A stretch of 64,000 nt of DNA from Flavobacteriales bacterium. Lineage in GTDB: Bacteria > Bacteroidota > Bacteroidia > Flavobacteriales > Schleiferiaceae. The notes beneath the pieces are model-generated. The model made no database searches, was not told where the DNA came from, and was given only the letters and a program-made list of their open reading frames with translations. Of the stretch, positions 26,682 through 36,362 are shown in pieces. Position 1 is the first letter of the stretch; each line of letters opens with the position of its first letter. The position numbers and the translations under genes are program-made. The stretch is from positions 1,674,001-1,738,000 of the forward strand of contig CP051243.1 in NCBI GenBank assembly GCA_017795025.1, read 5' to 3'.

Positions 26682-27026
26682 ATCCCGCTTGGTAAGTTCA
26701 TGCTCTTGATCGCCGGTATTGAGGGTTCCCTGTGGTTCAAAAAGCATCACTTTTACTTCATTTTTAGCGATGGGCTGATGGTACACTCCGCGTGGAACAA
26801 TCACAAATTCGCCCGCTTTAATTAATTCTTGTCGGTCGTCATATTGCATGAGGAGTTCCCCCTCTAGGACCAAAAACATCTCATCCTCATTCTCGTGTTG
26901 GTGCCGTACAAATTCTCCTTTTAGTCGGGCGAGCTTTAGCTCCTGACCATTTAAACGACCCACAATTTGGGGACTCCAAAATTCTTGAAACTGCTCGAAC
27001 TTCGAATTGAGATTTATCACTGCCAT
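26667..27026 (-). CDS. Small cupin-domain protein
   Basis: A 119-residue single cupin. Motif 1 is H-x-H-x(4)-E (HQHENEDEMFLVLEGE) and motif 2 is the PRGVYHQP region, giving a likely metal site. Such proteins can be mannose-6-phosphate isomerase-like or sensors; nothing here fixes the role. Confidence 0.8.
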   Translation of the reverse strand: MAVINLNSKFEQFQEFWSPQIVGRLNGQELKLARLKGEFVRHQHENEDEMFLVLEGELLMQYDDRQELIKAGEFVIVPRGVYHQPIAKNEVKVMLFEPQGTLNTGDQEHELTKRDLPLL

Positions 27027-27035
27027 GATGCTATT

Positions 27036-27794
27036 TTAAAAGCCACTTACTAATAATCGTTTAGCGGCCGAAAGTCCACATTTTTGATACTGATGATAAG
27101 CCTTTGCTCCGGCCTGGGCCACATCCTCCGAACGGGCGCCCTCTAACCAAGCTGCAATAGCCGCTTCAAGCGTATAGGCCTCGGGAGCCATTAAATGGGT
27201 AGTCCAAAGTAGGGGCTCAGCCTGAGCTCGTCTAAGATAGGGAGCAAAATAGTCTTTACTGTAACAAGCTAAGATTATAACCTCCTTGGCCTTTCGCTTG
27301 TGCTTTTCAAACTCCACTTCCAGATTAAAATCCATCAAACCATTATGACCACAAAAGACCACTAAGTCGGCCTCGCCGGCAAAGTTTAAAACCCGGCCTT
27401 GGTGTATTTGCTTGTAGCCGTACCAAGCATTCGAGGCTAATAAAAAATGCTTTAAACAAGATTCCATCTTAGCCCCATCATAAGCTTCCGCCAGTAAAAA
27501 AACATCTTTGGTTTTATGCTTAAAAAGTAAGGTCTCCAATACGTCTTCGGAGGCATTAGCCATTTTCTCAATAAGGATCCAATCTCCGCTCGATTTACTG
27601 AAATAAGTTTTAAGGCCATAGGCCGCACCCCAATAGAGATTAAGTTGAGGGTCCTGACCATTGCCTAAGGAAGCTGGAACTGGTACAATACCTTGGTTGG
27701 CATTATCACAAAGGGCTACATAAACATGGATGGTCTTTTGACCAAAACTCACACTGCAGCATAACAACAAGGCGATTAAACTTATAGATCTCAT
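27036..27794 (-). CDS. Exported protein of unknown function
   Basis: A 252-residue protein with a signal peptide MRSISLIALLLCCSVSFGQ. The start was placed there rather than at an in-frame codon 7 residues upstream. The mature part holds alternating helix/strand segments (VYVALCDNANQGIVPVPASLGNG, DLVVFCGHNGLMDFN, EVIILACYSKDYFAPYL), resembling a caspase/gingipain-like alpha/beta fold with a His-Gly (CGHNG) and a Cys (ACYS) at positions suggestive of a clan CD dyad. That similarity is only by eye. Confidence 0.6.
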   Translation of the reverse strand: MRSISLIALLLCCSVSFGQKTIHVYVALCDNANQGIVPVPASLGNGQDPQLNLYWGAAYGLKTYFSKSSGDWILIEKMANASEDVLETLLFKHKTKDVFLLAEAYDGAKMESCLKHFLLASNAWYGYKQIHQGRVLNFAGEADLVVFCGHNGLMDFNLEVEFEKHKRKAKEVIILACYSKDYFAPYLRRAQAEPLLWTTHLMAPEAYTLEAAIAAWLEGARSEDVAQAGAKAYHQYQKCGLSAAKRLLVSGF

Positions 27795-27821
27795 GTTTAG
27801 ATAAACCTTAGGCATAGGTAA

Positions 27822-28673
27822 TTATTGCAGCTGGTATTGGAAGTACGCGAGGATGGGCCAGTGATCGGAAATTGCTCTACCGGGGTCAATAAGATGATTA
27901 ATGCAGCGATACTCTAAAATATCTAAACCCCTGCTAAAGATGTAGTCAATTCGACGCTCAGCAGGCTGCTCTGTATTAAAAGCATTAAAGGTTCCCTTAG
28001 GACCGAAGGGCCCGCTTTGGCACCATTGAAAGGCATCTTGGTACTGACCCGCTAATAAGGTAATGGGTAATTGTTCGGGCTCGGCATTAAAGTCACCTAA
28101 AATGACCGTTCCATCCACTTCGGGGTATACATCTTGATATTGATTCTGGTATTGCAGAATACTTAAGGCCGACCATTCTTGAGCTTGTTTACCACGGTGA
28201 TCAAAGTGTGTATTGAGAACCATAAGGATACGATTGCTCTTTAGGTCCTTCAATTTCGCGATGCTTACAATTCGTGGTAAAGCGGCATCCCATCCTACCG
28301 AAACGGTATCGGGAGTTTGGGAAAGCCAAAAGGTGCGAAAGAAAAGCAATTCGAAGCGACTCGATTGATAAAAAATCGGGGAAAACTCACCGGCAGTATC
28401 ACCATCATCACGACCTACCCCTACATAGCTATAATCCTTTAAAGCACTATTGATATAACTTAGCTGATGTTGTAAAACTTCTTGAAGACCTAAAACATCC
28501 GGTTTAACCTTTTCGATAAACGCCACTAAGTCGGCCTGTCTCTTGGGCCAAGCATTAGGGCCATCCGCCGGATTATCATAACGAATATTGAAACTCATAA
28601 CCTTAAGCTGAGCGGAAGAAAGGAAAGGCAGGGTGCAGAGCAGGACTAAAAAGAATCTTAAGGTTATCTTCAT
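27822..28673 (-). CDS. Exported endonuclease/exonuclease/phosphatase family protein
   Basis: A 283-residue metal-dependent phosphodiesterase-fold protein with a signal peptide (1-21). It has the EEP set: MSFNIRYDN, DVLGLQEV (catalytic Glu), NTHFDHRGKQA, GDFNAEP and SDHWPI (catalytic Asp-His). Substrate could be nucleic acid, sugar phosphate or lipid; not readable. It lies 27 nt before the previous exported gene on the same strand. Confidence 0.88.
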   Translation of the reverse strand: MKITLRFFLVLLCTLPFLSSAQLKVMSFNIRYDNPADGPNAWPKRQADLVAFIEKVKPDVLGLQEVLQHQLSYINSALKDYSYVGVGRDDGDTAGEFSPIFYQSSRFELLFFRTFWLSQTPDTVSVGWDAALPRIVSIAKLKDLKSNRILMVLNTHFDHRGKQAQEWSALSILQYQNQYQDVYPEVDGTVILGDFNAEPEQLPITLLAGQYQDAFQWCQSGPFGPKGTFNAFNTEQPAERRIDYIFSRGLDILEYRCINHLIDPGRAISDHWPILAYFQYQLQ

Positions 28674-28744
28674 ATTCTGGCTTAAATTGGCGACGCTTGA
28701 TTTCGTTAATACTTAAGCTGAAGGCAAATTAGTAATTTCCCCCT

Positions 28745-29809
28745 ATGGCGCGCTTTTTTAAGAAACGTATTGAAAATAAAGGATTAGCTCCAGGCTCTCT
28801 GGTTTTTATTGGTCAGAAGAAATTGGAACATCCCATATTAAACCTGCATCGTTACAATTTAGACTCCTACCAAGTGGAGGAGTTGCCGCCCAATGGAAGC
28901 AGTATCCCTGATGGCGAAGGAAAGCTCCGCTGGCTTAATGTGGTGGGCCTGCACGATTCCGTTTTAATCGATCGTATTCAACATCAATTTGGCTTACACC
29001 CACTAGCCATGGAAGATGTTATGAATACTGGGCAAAGGGCCAAGTTTGAAGAGTTTGACGATCATCTTTTTATCACTCTCAAAATGCTTCAGTTTAATGA
29101 AAGTACTGGGCAGGTGCAATCGGAGCAATTGAGTTTAGTGTTTGCCGATGACTTCCTCATTAGTTTTCAGGAGCAAGCCGGCGATGTTTTCGATTCGGTT
29201 CGCGAGCGTCTGTCGGAGGGAAGAGGTCAGATTCGTCGGCGCGATGCCGATTATTTAGCCTATGCCTTACTCGATACCGTAGTAGACAGCTATATCTATT
29301 TAGTGGAACACCTCGGCGAAAAAATTGATGATTTAGAACTGCGGGTCTTGGATAACCCTGATGACAGTATTGTTGCCGAAATAAATGCCTTTAAAAGGGA
29401 GCTTCATTTTGTAATGAAAGTAATGAAGCCGGTTAAAGACTTGATGGCCGGGGTTTTACGCTCCAACAGCCCTTTTATCCATCGTAAGGAAACCATGCCC
29501 TATTTTAAAGATTTGGAAGGTTTGGTCTTGCATACCTTAGAGTCGGTTGATACCTATCGAAACCTATTGAGCGATTACCTCAATTTATACCATACTAGCA
29601 TCAGCACAAAGATGAACGACATTATGCGGGTGCTTACCATTTTCTCGGCCATCTTTATCCCCCTCTCCTTTTTTGCGGGGGTCTATGGCACCAATTTCGA
29701 GTACTTCCCCGAATTGCAATATCGTTACAGCTACTTCATTTTTTGGGGACTCATTGTGCTGGTAGCGGGCACTATGCTTTGGTATTTCCGACGGAAAAAG
29801 TGGTTTTAA
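28745..29809 (+). CDS. corA: CorA-family magnesium/cobalt transporter
   Basis: A 354-residue protein with a large cytosolic N-terminal domain, a long stalk helix and two C-terminal membrane helices ending KKWF. The loop motif reads YGTNFEYFPEL where CorA proteins usually have YGMNF; the codons GGC ACC AAT make this clear. The change lies in the selectivity loop, so ion preference may differ. The gene stands alone between divergent and convergent neighbours. Confidence 0.88.
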   Translation: MARFFKKRIENKGLAPGSLVFIGQKKLEHPILNLHRYNLDSYQVEELPPNGSSIPDGEGKLRWLNVVGLHDSVLIDRIQHQFGLHPLAMEDVMNTGQRAKFEEFDDHLFITLKMLQFNESTGQVQSEQLSLVFADDFLISFQEQAGDVFDSVRERLSEGRGQIRRRDADYLAYALLDTVVDSYIYLVEHLGEKIDDLELRVLDNPDDSIVAEINAFKRELHFVMKVMKPVKDLMAGVLRSNSPFIHRKETMPYFKDLEGLVLHTLESVDTYRNLLSDYLNLYHTSISTKMNDIMRVLTIFSAIFIPLSFFAGVYGTNFEYFPELQYRYSYFIFWGLIVLVAGTMLWYFRRKKWF

Positions 29810-29831
29810 ATCGCAGAAGAATCGCTTTCCA

Positions 29832-30173
29832 TTACTCCGCAAAACCTTCCGCCTTCCACTGCTGAAACAAGGCGATTTCGGCCTCGGTTACTGCCGGCTT
29901 CTTTTGATTGTAAGGCATATAGTCAAAATCCGTTGGCGCTAATTGAATACGGTAAAGAATGTCATTAATATGCTTACGCACCGCGGTGTAAGTATCGAGC
30001 ATATCCACTTTTCCCTTATCGGGATAATGACAAGGGGTACACTTAGCGCGCATAATAGGCTCAATGTGTTCAGTATAGCTTACGCTTGCATTAGCACTAG
30101 AGGACTTTTGCATCATCGCACATCCTGCGATGCTGAGCGAGACAAGTCCTAAAACGAATAATTTCTTGAACAT
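29832..30173 (-). CDS. Small c-type cytochrome-like lipoprotein
   Basis: A 113-residue lipoprotein with a signal peptide and lipobox LSIAGC. The mature part has one heme-c site CTPCH (CxxCH) and the motif YMPYNQKKPAVTEAEIALFQQW, typical of the single-heme domains in Bacteroidota that carry a distal Met. Probably a periplasmic electron carrier or heme-binding domain protein. Confidence 0.8.
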   Translation of the reverse strand: MFKKLFVLGLVSLSIAGCAMMQKSSSANASVSYTEHIEPIMRAKCTPCHYPDKGKVDMLDTYTAVRKHINDILYRIQLAPTDFDYMPYNQKKPAVTEAEIALFQQWKAEGFAE

Positions 30174-30325
30174 GTTCTTTGGTTTAGGATGGAGCAAGGA
30201 AGTTAAGATTTATTAGCGAGTGTCAAATCGCCGATATGGCTTTAGGCATTAAATATTGACATAGCCATTAGCTATTAACCTCTAAATCCCTGTGAAATAA
30301 TCGACCTTTGCCGCCAATTCTAGCG

Positions 30326-31189
30326 ATGCGAAAAGCCATAATTTACATGCTTATATCGGTGGTAGGCTTCGCCCTGATGAACCTCACCGTAAAGTTCTTG
30401 GATCGGCTCCCGGCCACCGAACTGGTATTATTTCGATCTATTGTATCGCTAATCTTGAGTTTGTACTTCATTCGCCGGCGCAATTTATCGCCCTGGGGAA
30501 ATCAAAAAGGCTATTTAATTGGAAGAGGCTTGGCCGGAGTAACGGCGCTTTCCCTTTTCTTTTACACCCTTCAAAAGCTCCCCTTAGGTTCGGCCATCAC
30601 TTTGCAATATTTGTCGCCGGTGTTTACAGCGTTGTTTGGCATTTTCATTTTAAAGGAAAAAGTAAAGTGGTGGCAATGGTTGTTCTTCGCCCTCAGCTTT
30701 GCCGGCATTGCGCTTATTAAGGGATTTGACTCCGGGATTAGCCCCCTACTGTTTATATTGGGTATTAGTTCTTCGGTATTTGCCGGTTTGGCCTATAACT
30801 TCATCCGCAAGGTTAAAAACACCGATCACCCTTTGGTGGTAGTTCTGTACTTCCCCTTAATTGCTACCCCGGTCATGGCGGTTATTTCCATCTTTAATTG
30901 GGTAACACCTATCGGCTGGGAATGGGCACTTTTACTATTGATGGGGGTTTTAACCCAAATTGCCCAGATCAATATGACCAAAGCCTTGCAAATGGTGGAA
31001 GCCAATGAAATTACCGCCTTTAAATACCTAGGGGTGATTTTCGCTTTAGGCTTCGATTATTTCCTCTTCGGTTACACTTACCAGTGGCCCGTTTTAGTGG
31101 GGATGGTATTAGTAGTCTCTGGAGTGATCTTTAATATTCTGCTAAAAGCCAGACTGCGACATAAGGCTAGGAAGCAAAATGCTGCATAA
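30326..31189 (+). CDS. EamA/DMT-family membrane transporter
   Basis: A 287-residue protein with ten predicted membrane helices in two EamA repeats (about 5-135 and 150-280). The first contains TVKFLDRLPATELVLFRSIVSLILS and LQYLSPVFTALFGIFILKEKV. Substrate unknown. The start MRKAIIYM was chosen; an in-frame codon six residues upstream lies in the leader. Overlaps the TrmH gene by 23 nt tail to tail. Confidence 0.85.
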   Translation: MRKAIIYMLISVVGFALMNLTVKFLDRLPATELVLFRSIVSLILSLYFIRRRNLSPWGNQKGYLIGRGLAGVTALSLFFYTLQKLPLGSAITLQYLSPVFTALFGIFILKEKVKWWQWLFFALSFAGIALIKGFDSGISPLLFILGISSSVFAGLAYNFIRKVKNTDHPLVVVLYFPLIATPVMAVISIFNWVTPIGWEWALLLLMGVLTQIAQINMTKALQMVEANEITAFKYLGVIFALGFDYFLFGYTYQWPVLVGMVLVVSGVIFNILLKARLRHKARKQNAA

Positions 31190-31871
31190 GAATCCCGCCG
31201 GCTACCCCTACGTTTAGGCTGTCAATATTAGAATTCGAAGCCCGATCAATGGTAATTTCCTGACCGAATTCCTTCCATTTAGCACTGGGCCCATGACTTT
31301 CACTTCCCATCACCAAAGCGATGCCGGATGCCCCATCTGCCGAAAGGCTATTAATAGATTGCCCCTGCATTTCGGCGATGTACAATTGAAAACCGTCTAA
31401 ATCTTTCCGAATGTCATCGATATCCGCATAGCCAATTTCCAATCGCGCCAAGGAACCCATAGTGCTTTGAACGGTTTTGGCATTAAATACATCAGCCGTT
31501 CCAGTGGTGCAGTACACCTTGGTAAAACCAAACCAATCGGCCGTCCGTAAAAGCGTTCCCAGGTTACCGGGATCATTAATTCCATCCAAAATTAAAATCC
31601 TTTGACTGGCCTTAGGCTTTGAATTCGGAAATGGGAAAATGGCCAAAACCTGATTAGGCGTACTAAGATGACTAAGGGCTTTTAGCTCGGCTTCGGAAAT
31701 TATCTCTGCCTCAAAAAAAGGTGCGGTAGACCAGAGGTAATCTGGCTGTAAGCCCGACTGAATAAGGTCTTGAACAATTTTAGGGCCTTCGGCAACAAAC
31801 TGCTGCTCTTGCCAACGAAATTTGCGTTGTCGAAGCTTTCGGATTAACTTTTGAGCGGATAGACTGGGCAT
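31167..31871 (-). CDS. SpoU/TrmH-family RNA 2'-O-methyltransferase
   Basis: A 234-residue SPOUT enzyme. Residues about 1-75 are a substrate-binding domain. The knot domain has motif 1 DGINDPGNLGTLLRTADWFG, motif 2 VMGSESHG and motif 3 IDSLNVGVAGGILM. It methylates rRNA or tRNA; the target cannot be read. Its ATG is 30 nt from the divergent tamL start, a pairing common in Flavobacteriia. Confidence 0.9.
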   Translation of the reverse strand: MPSLSAQKLIRKLRQRKFRWQEQQFVAEGPKIVQDLIQSGLQPDYLWSTAPFFEAEIISEAELKALSHLSTPNQVLAIFPFPNSKPKASQRILILDGINDPGNLGTLLRTADWFGFTKVYCTTGTADVFNAKTVQSTMGSLARLEIGYADIDDIRKDLDGFQLYIAEMQGQSINSLSADGASGIALVMGSESHGPSAKWKEFGQEITIDRASNSNIDSLNVGVAGGILMQHFAS

Positions 31872-31875
31872 GACT

Positions 31876-31883
31876 TACATTTG
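31876..31883 (+). promoter_or_regulatory. -7 box of the tamL-type gene
   Basis: TACATTTG, perfect TAnnTTTG, 18 nt before the ATG at 31902, in a 30-nt divergent gap. Confidence 0.6.
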
Positions 31884-31901
31884 CCAAAATTCGAAGACCG
31901 C

Positions 31902-34208
31902 ATGCTGAAGCGCCTACTTACTGGCAGCCTTTTACTATTGGTCCTTGTGGGCTGTAAATATAGCCGATATGTACCGGATGACCGCTACCTACTTTGGAAG
32001 AGCGAGATCGACTTGGTAGATGGCGGAAGTGCTGATGCTTTGGCAGAAGGAGTTATTCGTCAGCAACCCAACAGACGCTTCCTGTTTATCTCGGCTCTTC
32101 GGCCCGGCCTGGGAATTTATTCTTGGGGCAATGGCGAAGAAGATAATTTTTGGTCGCAGCGTGGCAAAGCTCCGGTAATTTTAGATGAGGTAAAAGCAGA
32201 GCGCAGTAGCTCCCAGCTCCAACTCTATTACTTTAATAAGGGCTACTTCCAAGCCAAAGTAGATAAGGAAGTGGTATACGAAGGCAAAAAGGCGGAAGTA
32301 TACTATCGCGTGCGTCGGGGTCCGCGTTATAAGATCGACAGCATAAGCTATAATTTACCGTCGGCCTTGGAAAAACTTCGATTGGCCGAACAAAAAGAAA
32401 CGGAACTGGAAGTTGGGGATTTCTACGATCTCAACAATTTAGATCAGGAACGCATTCGCTTAAAGCGCCTCTTTCGAAACCACGGTTACTTTGACTTTAG
32501 TGAGGGCTATATCAGCTTTGATGCCGATACCAATAATCTACCTGGGCAACACAAAATTCATCTTAAGATGCAAGTACGCGGCATCCCCAAAAAACAAGGA
32601 GATAGCATCGTTTACCGTCCTATTAAACCCTATTTCATCAATAAGGTGACCATCATTCCTGATTTCAATTTTCAAAACCAAAATCGGGCTTCTGATAGCA
32701 GCGAGTATTTAGGCTACCAATTGAAATATGATAGCCTGCAATATAATCCACGCTACCTCACTGATGCTGTTCATTTTGGCAAGGGAGATTTATACCGCGA
32801 GAAAAACATAAAAGCTACTTCTTTTCACTTTGGAGGCTATAAGGCTTTTAATGTGACCGAATTAAATTTCAATAAATACCCTAATGATACCGGTCGATCA
32901 CTTTTAGACGTAGAAATCCGTTTGGTTCCCCAAGATAAAAGGAGTTTTAACACCGAATTTGAAGTTACCAATACCTCTGGAAATTATGGCCTAAATGCTT
33001 CTATTGGAATCATCAACCGAAATTTATTCCGCGGAGGTGAAGCGCTAAGCTTTAAAATTAATGGCGGTTTAGAGTATCAGCCCACGGTGGCTAATACCGA
33101 AACCCTCTCCCGAACTTTGGAATACGGAGCTGAAGTTCGAATTGATTTTCCCCGCTTTTTATTACCCTTTAATTCGGTAGGCTTAATCCCTAAACGAATG
33201 CGTCCTCGTTCCAATTTGAGCATTTATGCCAATAGAACTACCCGTATTGAGTTTGATCGAGAGACCTTTGGCGGAAGAATTAGCTACGAGTGGAATGAGA
33301 GTCCCCAAAAAACTCATCAGGTGGACCTGCTCAACTTAAGCTTCTCTAATCTTTTTGCTATTGATGACTTCTTTATTAGTCAGTTGGATGAAAGTCAAAT
33401 CTTGGCCTTTAGCTCAGAATTTATCAGCAGCACCTCTTGGAAGTTTACCTACACCGGACAGGAAAGTGTTAGTCAGAGGTACTATGATTTCTTCAGTTCC
33501 GATTTAGAGCTTGCCGGCAATTTTCAGTCGGTGCTCGTCAATAACTTTGGGAATGAAGATCCCTTTAATGGTAATCAGACTTTATTTGGAGCGCCGGCCT
33601 TTCAATTTGCTCGAATCGATTTAGACTACCGCTATTACATCAAACCCAGCCGTGATCAACTGTATGTTTTCAGAGTAAATGCTGGTTATGTATTGCCTTA
33701 TGGACTTAGTGATATTGACTTTAATGGAGAACAGTATCGCCTCCCTCCTTTTAGCCGCTTTTTCTTTATTGGGGGTACCAATGATTTACGTGCTTGGCCA
33801 GCCTATCGTGCGGGAGGAGGTATTGATCGGGTTTCGAGCTATGCCGATTCGAGTTCCAGTTTCGCAATTGGCACCCTTAAGTTATTAGGGAATATCGAAT
33901 ATCGCTTTCCTATTTGGAATTATTGGAATTTAAAAGGAGCCCTCTTTATGGACTTCGGAAACATCTGGCTAACGGGCGGATTGGAAACCGATAAAAATGG
34001 CTTTAACCCTCAAAATTTAGCTCGGGACCTTTATTTAGGAACTGGCGCTGGACTGCGGGTTGACCTTGATTTTTTTGTAATTCGTTTCGATGTTGGACTG
34101 CGACTACGCGACCCTGGATATTATGAAGTTGGGGAAGAATGGGTGGTCCTCACCAAGCCTCGATTCGACAATTTAACTTATAACATCGCCTTAGGATATC
34201 CATTCTAA
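31902..34208 (+). CDS. tamL: TamL-type lipidated BamA/TamA-family outer-membrane protein
   Basis: A 768-residue Omp85 protein. The N-terminus MLKRLLTGSLLLLVLVGC is a lipoprotein signal, which marks the Bacteroidota TamL branch rather than BamA. POTRA-like modules fill about residues 40-400, and the C-terminal barrel ends NIALGYPF with a terminal Phe. A conserved Omp85 turn FFIGGTNDLRAWP is present. It probably works with TamB in outer-membrane assembly. The lipobox start was chosen over an upstream TTG that overlaps the -7 box. Confidence 0.85.
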   Translation: MLKRLLTGSLLLLVLVGCKYSRYVPDDRYLLWKSEIDLVDGGSADALAEGVIRQQPNRRFLFISALRPGLGIYSWGNGEEDNFWSQRGKAPVILDEVKAERSSSQLQLYYFNKGYFQAKVDKEVVYEGKKAEVYYRVRRGPRYKIDSISYNLPSALEKLRLAEQKETELEVGDFYDLNNLDQERIRLKRLFRNHGYFDFSEGYISFDADTNNLPGQHKIHLKMQVRGIPKKQGDSIVYRPIKPYFINKVTIIPDFNFQNQNRASDSSEYLGYQLKYDSLQYNPRYLTDAVHFGKGDLYREKNIKATSFHFGGYKAFNVTELNFNKYPNDTGRSLLDVEIRLVPQDKRSFNTEFEVTNTSGNYGLNASIGIINRNLFRGGEALSFKINGGLEYQPTVANTETLSRTLEYGAEVRIDFPRFLLPFNSVGLIPKRMRPRSNLSIYANRTTRIEFDRETFGGRISYEWNESPQKTHQVDLLNLSFSNLFAIDDFFISQLDESQILAFSSEFISSTSWKFTYTGQESVSQRYYDFFSSDLELAGNFQSVLVNNFGNEDPFNGNQTLFGAPAFQFARIDLDYRYYIKPSRDQLYVFRVNAGYVLPYGLSDIDFNGEQYRLPPFSRFFFIGGTNDLRAWPAYRAGGGIDRVSSYADSSSSFAIGTLKLLGNIEYRFPIWNYWNLKGALFMDFGNIWLTGGLETDKNGFNPQNLARDLYLGTGAGLRVDLDFFVIRFDVGLRLRDPGYYEVGEEWVVLTKPRFDNLTYNIALGYPF

Positions 34209-34215
34209 AAAAGAC

Positions 34216-34223
34216 TATTTTTG
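34216..34223 (+). promoter_or_regulatory. -7 box of fbaB
   Basis: TATTTTTG, perfect TAnnTTTG, 29 nt before the fbaB ATG. Confidence 0.55.
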
Positions 34224-34252
34224 TACAGATTTAAAAATCTTAGATCCAAATT

Positions 34253-35329
34253 ATGAACGTCAACCAGATCGAAGAACTGTTAGGCAAAGATGCCGACGGA
34301 CTCCTTAACCACCAATCAAAAACCATCGACAAAAGTCTACTTCACCTTCCCGGACCTGATTTTGTTGATCGAGTATTTACCGACACCAATCGTAGTTCTC
34401 AGGTTTTAAGAAGCATGCAAGCCTTGTATGGAACTGGCCGTTTAGCAAATACCGGATACTTATCTATCCTTCCGGTAGACCAAGGAATTGAGCATTCTGC
34501 AGGAGCTTCCTTTGCCAAGAACCCCATTTATTTTGATGGCGAAAATATTGTTAAGCTAGCCATCGAAGGCGGCTGTAATGCAGTGGCTTCCACTTATGGA
34601 GTATTAGCCAGTGTATCGCGCAAGTATGCGCACAAAATTCCATTTGTGGTTAAAGTAAATCACAACGAATTGCTTACCCATCCGAATACTTTCGACCAAA
34701 TTATGTTTGGCACCATTCGCGATGCTTGGAACATGGGTGCGGTGGCCATTGGTGCTACCATTTACTTTGGTTCCGAAGAGAGCAACCGTCAGATTGTAGA
34801 AGTGGCGGAGGCCTTTGAGTACGCCCATGAATTAGGAATGGCTACTATCCTTTGGTGTTACATGCGTAATCCTGCATTTAAAGCGGATAAAGATTACCAC
34901 GTTGCGGCCGACTTAACCGCTCAAGCAAATCACCTTGGAGTAACTATCCAGGCGGATATCATCAAACAAAAGTTGCCCGAAAATAACGGTGGTTACAAAG
35001 CCCTTAACAGCGGAAATAGTAGCTACGGTAAATTGGATGAGCGCATTTACACGGAGTTAACTAGTGATAATCCGATCGATTTAACCCGTTACCAAGTAGC
35101 CAATTGCTATATGGGTCGCGCTGGACTTATTAATTCTGGTGGTGCTTCCAGTGGTGATGCGAAGAACGATTTAGCCGAAGCTGTGCGCACTGCAGTGGTA
35201 AACAAGCGTGCCGGTGGCCAAGGTTTAATTTCGGGTCGTAAGGCCTTCCAAAAACCAATGAATGAAGGAGTTGCCTTATTAAATGCCATCCAAGACGTTT
35301 ACTTGGAAGACAAGGTGACCATCGCCTAA
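34253..35329 (+). CDS. fbaB: Class I fructose-bisphosphate aldolase (DhnA/FbaB type)
   Basis: A 358-residue Schiff-base aldolase of the archaeal/FbaB type, which splits fructose-1,6-bisphosphate to two triose phosphates. Motifs: [19 protein letters not shown], catalytic Lys within [18 protein letters not shown] and [12 protein letters not shown]. Flanked by its own -7 box and terminator. Confidence 0.92.
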   Translation: MNVNQIEELLGKDADGLLNHQSKTIDKSLLHLPGPDFVDRVFTDTNRSSQVLRSMQALYGTGRLANTGYLSILPVDQGIEHSAGASFAKNPIYFDGENIVKLAIEGGCNAVASTYGVLASVSRKYAHKIPFVVKVNHNELLTHPNTFDQIMFGTIRDAWNMGAVAIGATIYFGSEESNRQIVEVAEAFEYAHELGMATILWCYMRNPAFKADKDYHVAADLTAQANHLGVTIQADIIKQKLPENNGGYKALNSGNSSYGKLDERIYTELTSDNPIDLTRYQVANCYMGRAGLINSGGASSGDAKNDLAEAVRTAVVNKRAGGQGLISGRKAFQKPMNEGVALLNAIQDVYLEDKVTIA

Positions 35330-35369
35330 GAACTTGTGATTATCACTTTTTTTAAAGAGTTTTGATATA

Positions 35370-35405
35370 AAGTCTGCATATCTATTCAGAGTGCAGACTT
35401 TTTCA
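35370..35405 (+). terminator. Intrinsic terminator of fbaB
   Basis: AAGTCTGCA pairs with TGCAGACTT (9 bp, 13-nt loop), followed by TTT. Confidence 0.85.
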
Positions 35406-35408
35406 CTT

Positions 35409-35416
35409 TAATATTG
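35409..35416 (+). promoter_or_regulatory. Possible -7 box of accD
   Basis: TAATATTG differs from TAnnTTTG at one base and ends 6 nt before the accD ATG at 35423, just after the fbaB terminator. A leaderless accD transcript is possible. Confidence 0.35.
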
Positions 35417-35422
35417 ACTTAT

Positions 35423-36268
35423 ATGGGTTGGTTCGTACGTAACAAAGAAGGTATTACCACCAAAACCGAAGACAAGAAGGAAACCCCTGAAGGTCTGTGG
35501 TATAAATGTAAAAAGTGCAAGGTTATTTCTAGCGTTGAAGATCACGCTGCCAATATGTGGGTTTGTCCCAATTGCGGATTTCACGAGCGGGTGAATGCCA
35601 AGGAATACTTCAGCATCCTTTTCGACGAAGGGAAATACACCGAATTAAATGCCAAGATGGCCAGCGGTGACCCTTTAAAGTTTGAGGACACTAAAAAATA
35701 TGTAGATCGTTATAATGCCTCAGTAAAGAAAACGGGATTAAACGATGCCGTTTCTACCGGATACGGTAAAATGAATGATCGCGATGTAGTGGTGGCCGCC
35801 ATGAACTTCAACTTTATTGGGGGCTCAATGGGATCAGTAGTAGGCGAGAAAATCGCTAAGGCTATTGATCATGCCATTAAGTACAATAAGCCCTTTATCA
35901 TGATTTCCAAAAGTGGCGGTGCCCGGATGATGGAAGCAGCATTTTCTTTAATGCAAATGGCGAAAACCAGTGCCAAGTTGGCGCAGCTCGGAGAAGCGGG
36001 CATCCCTTACGTTTCTATTTTAACCGACCCCACAACGGGTGGAGTTACTGCCTCCTTCGCTATGCTTGGCGATATCAATATTGCCGAACCGGGAGCTTTA
36101 ATTGGTTTTGCCGGTCCACGGGTGGTAAAAGAAACTATTGGTAAAGATCTACCAGAAGGTTTTCAAACTTCAGAGTTTTTACTCGACCACGGATTCTTAG
36201 ACTTTATCGTTGAGCGAAAAGATTTAAAAGCGAAGGTTTCCAATTTCCTACGCATGACCCATGGTTAA
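35423..36268 (+). CDS. accD: Acetyl-CoA carboxylase carboxyltransferase subunit beta
   Basis: A 281-residue subunit that, with AccA, transfers the carboxyl from biotin to acetyl-CoA to make malonyl-CoA for fatty-acid synthesis. A four-Cys zinc ribbon (Cys29, 32, 48, 51) precedes the crotonase-like domain with [29 protein letters not shown] and [12 protein letters not shown]. The ATG at 35423 was chosen over an upstream in-frame TTG. Confidence 0.95.
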   Translation: MGWFVRNKEGITTKTEDKKETPEGLWYKCKKCKVISSVEDHAANMWVCPNCGFHERVNAKEYFSILFDEGKYTELNAKMASGDPLKFEDTKKYVDRYNASVKKTGLNDAVSTGYGKMNDRDVVVAAMNFNFIGGSMGSVVGEKIAKAIDHAIKYNKPFIMISKSGGARMMEAAFSLMQMAKTSAKLAQLGEAGIPYVSILTDPTTGGVTASFAMLGDINIAEPGALIGFAGPRVVKETIGKDLPEGFQTSEFLLDHGFLDFIVERKDLKAKVSNFLRMTHG

Positions 36269-36307
36269 GTTAATGCCAAGGCTAGCAATTAATTAGAAAA
36301 GAATTGC

Positions 36308-36315
36308 TACTTTTG
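36308..36315 (+). promoter_or_regulatory. -7 box of rpsO
   Basis: TACTTTTG, perfect TAnnTTTG, 47 nt before the rpsO ATG. The resulting leader of about 40 nt ends CTAAAGGATTTTGAA, one of the few Shine-Dalgarno-like spots (AAAGGA) in the window. Confidence 0.6.
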
Positions 36316-36362
36316 CAGGCTCATTTTATATCATACATAACATTCATCTAAAGGATTTTGAA

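Noticed and set aside
36316-36362. Structured autoregulatory leader of rpsO
   Set aside because: About 40 nt, AT-rich, with no clear pseudoknot by eye; not claimed.
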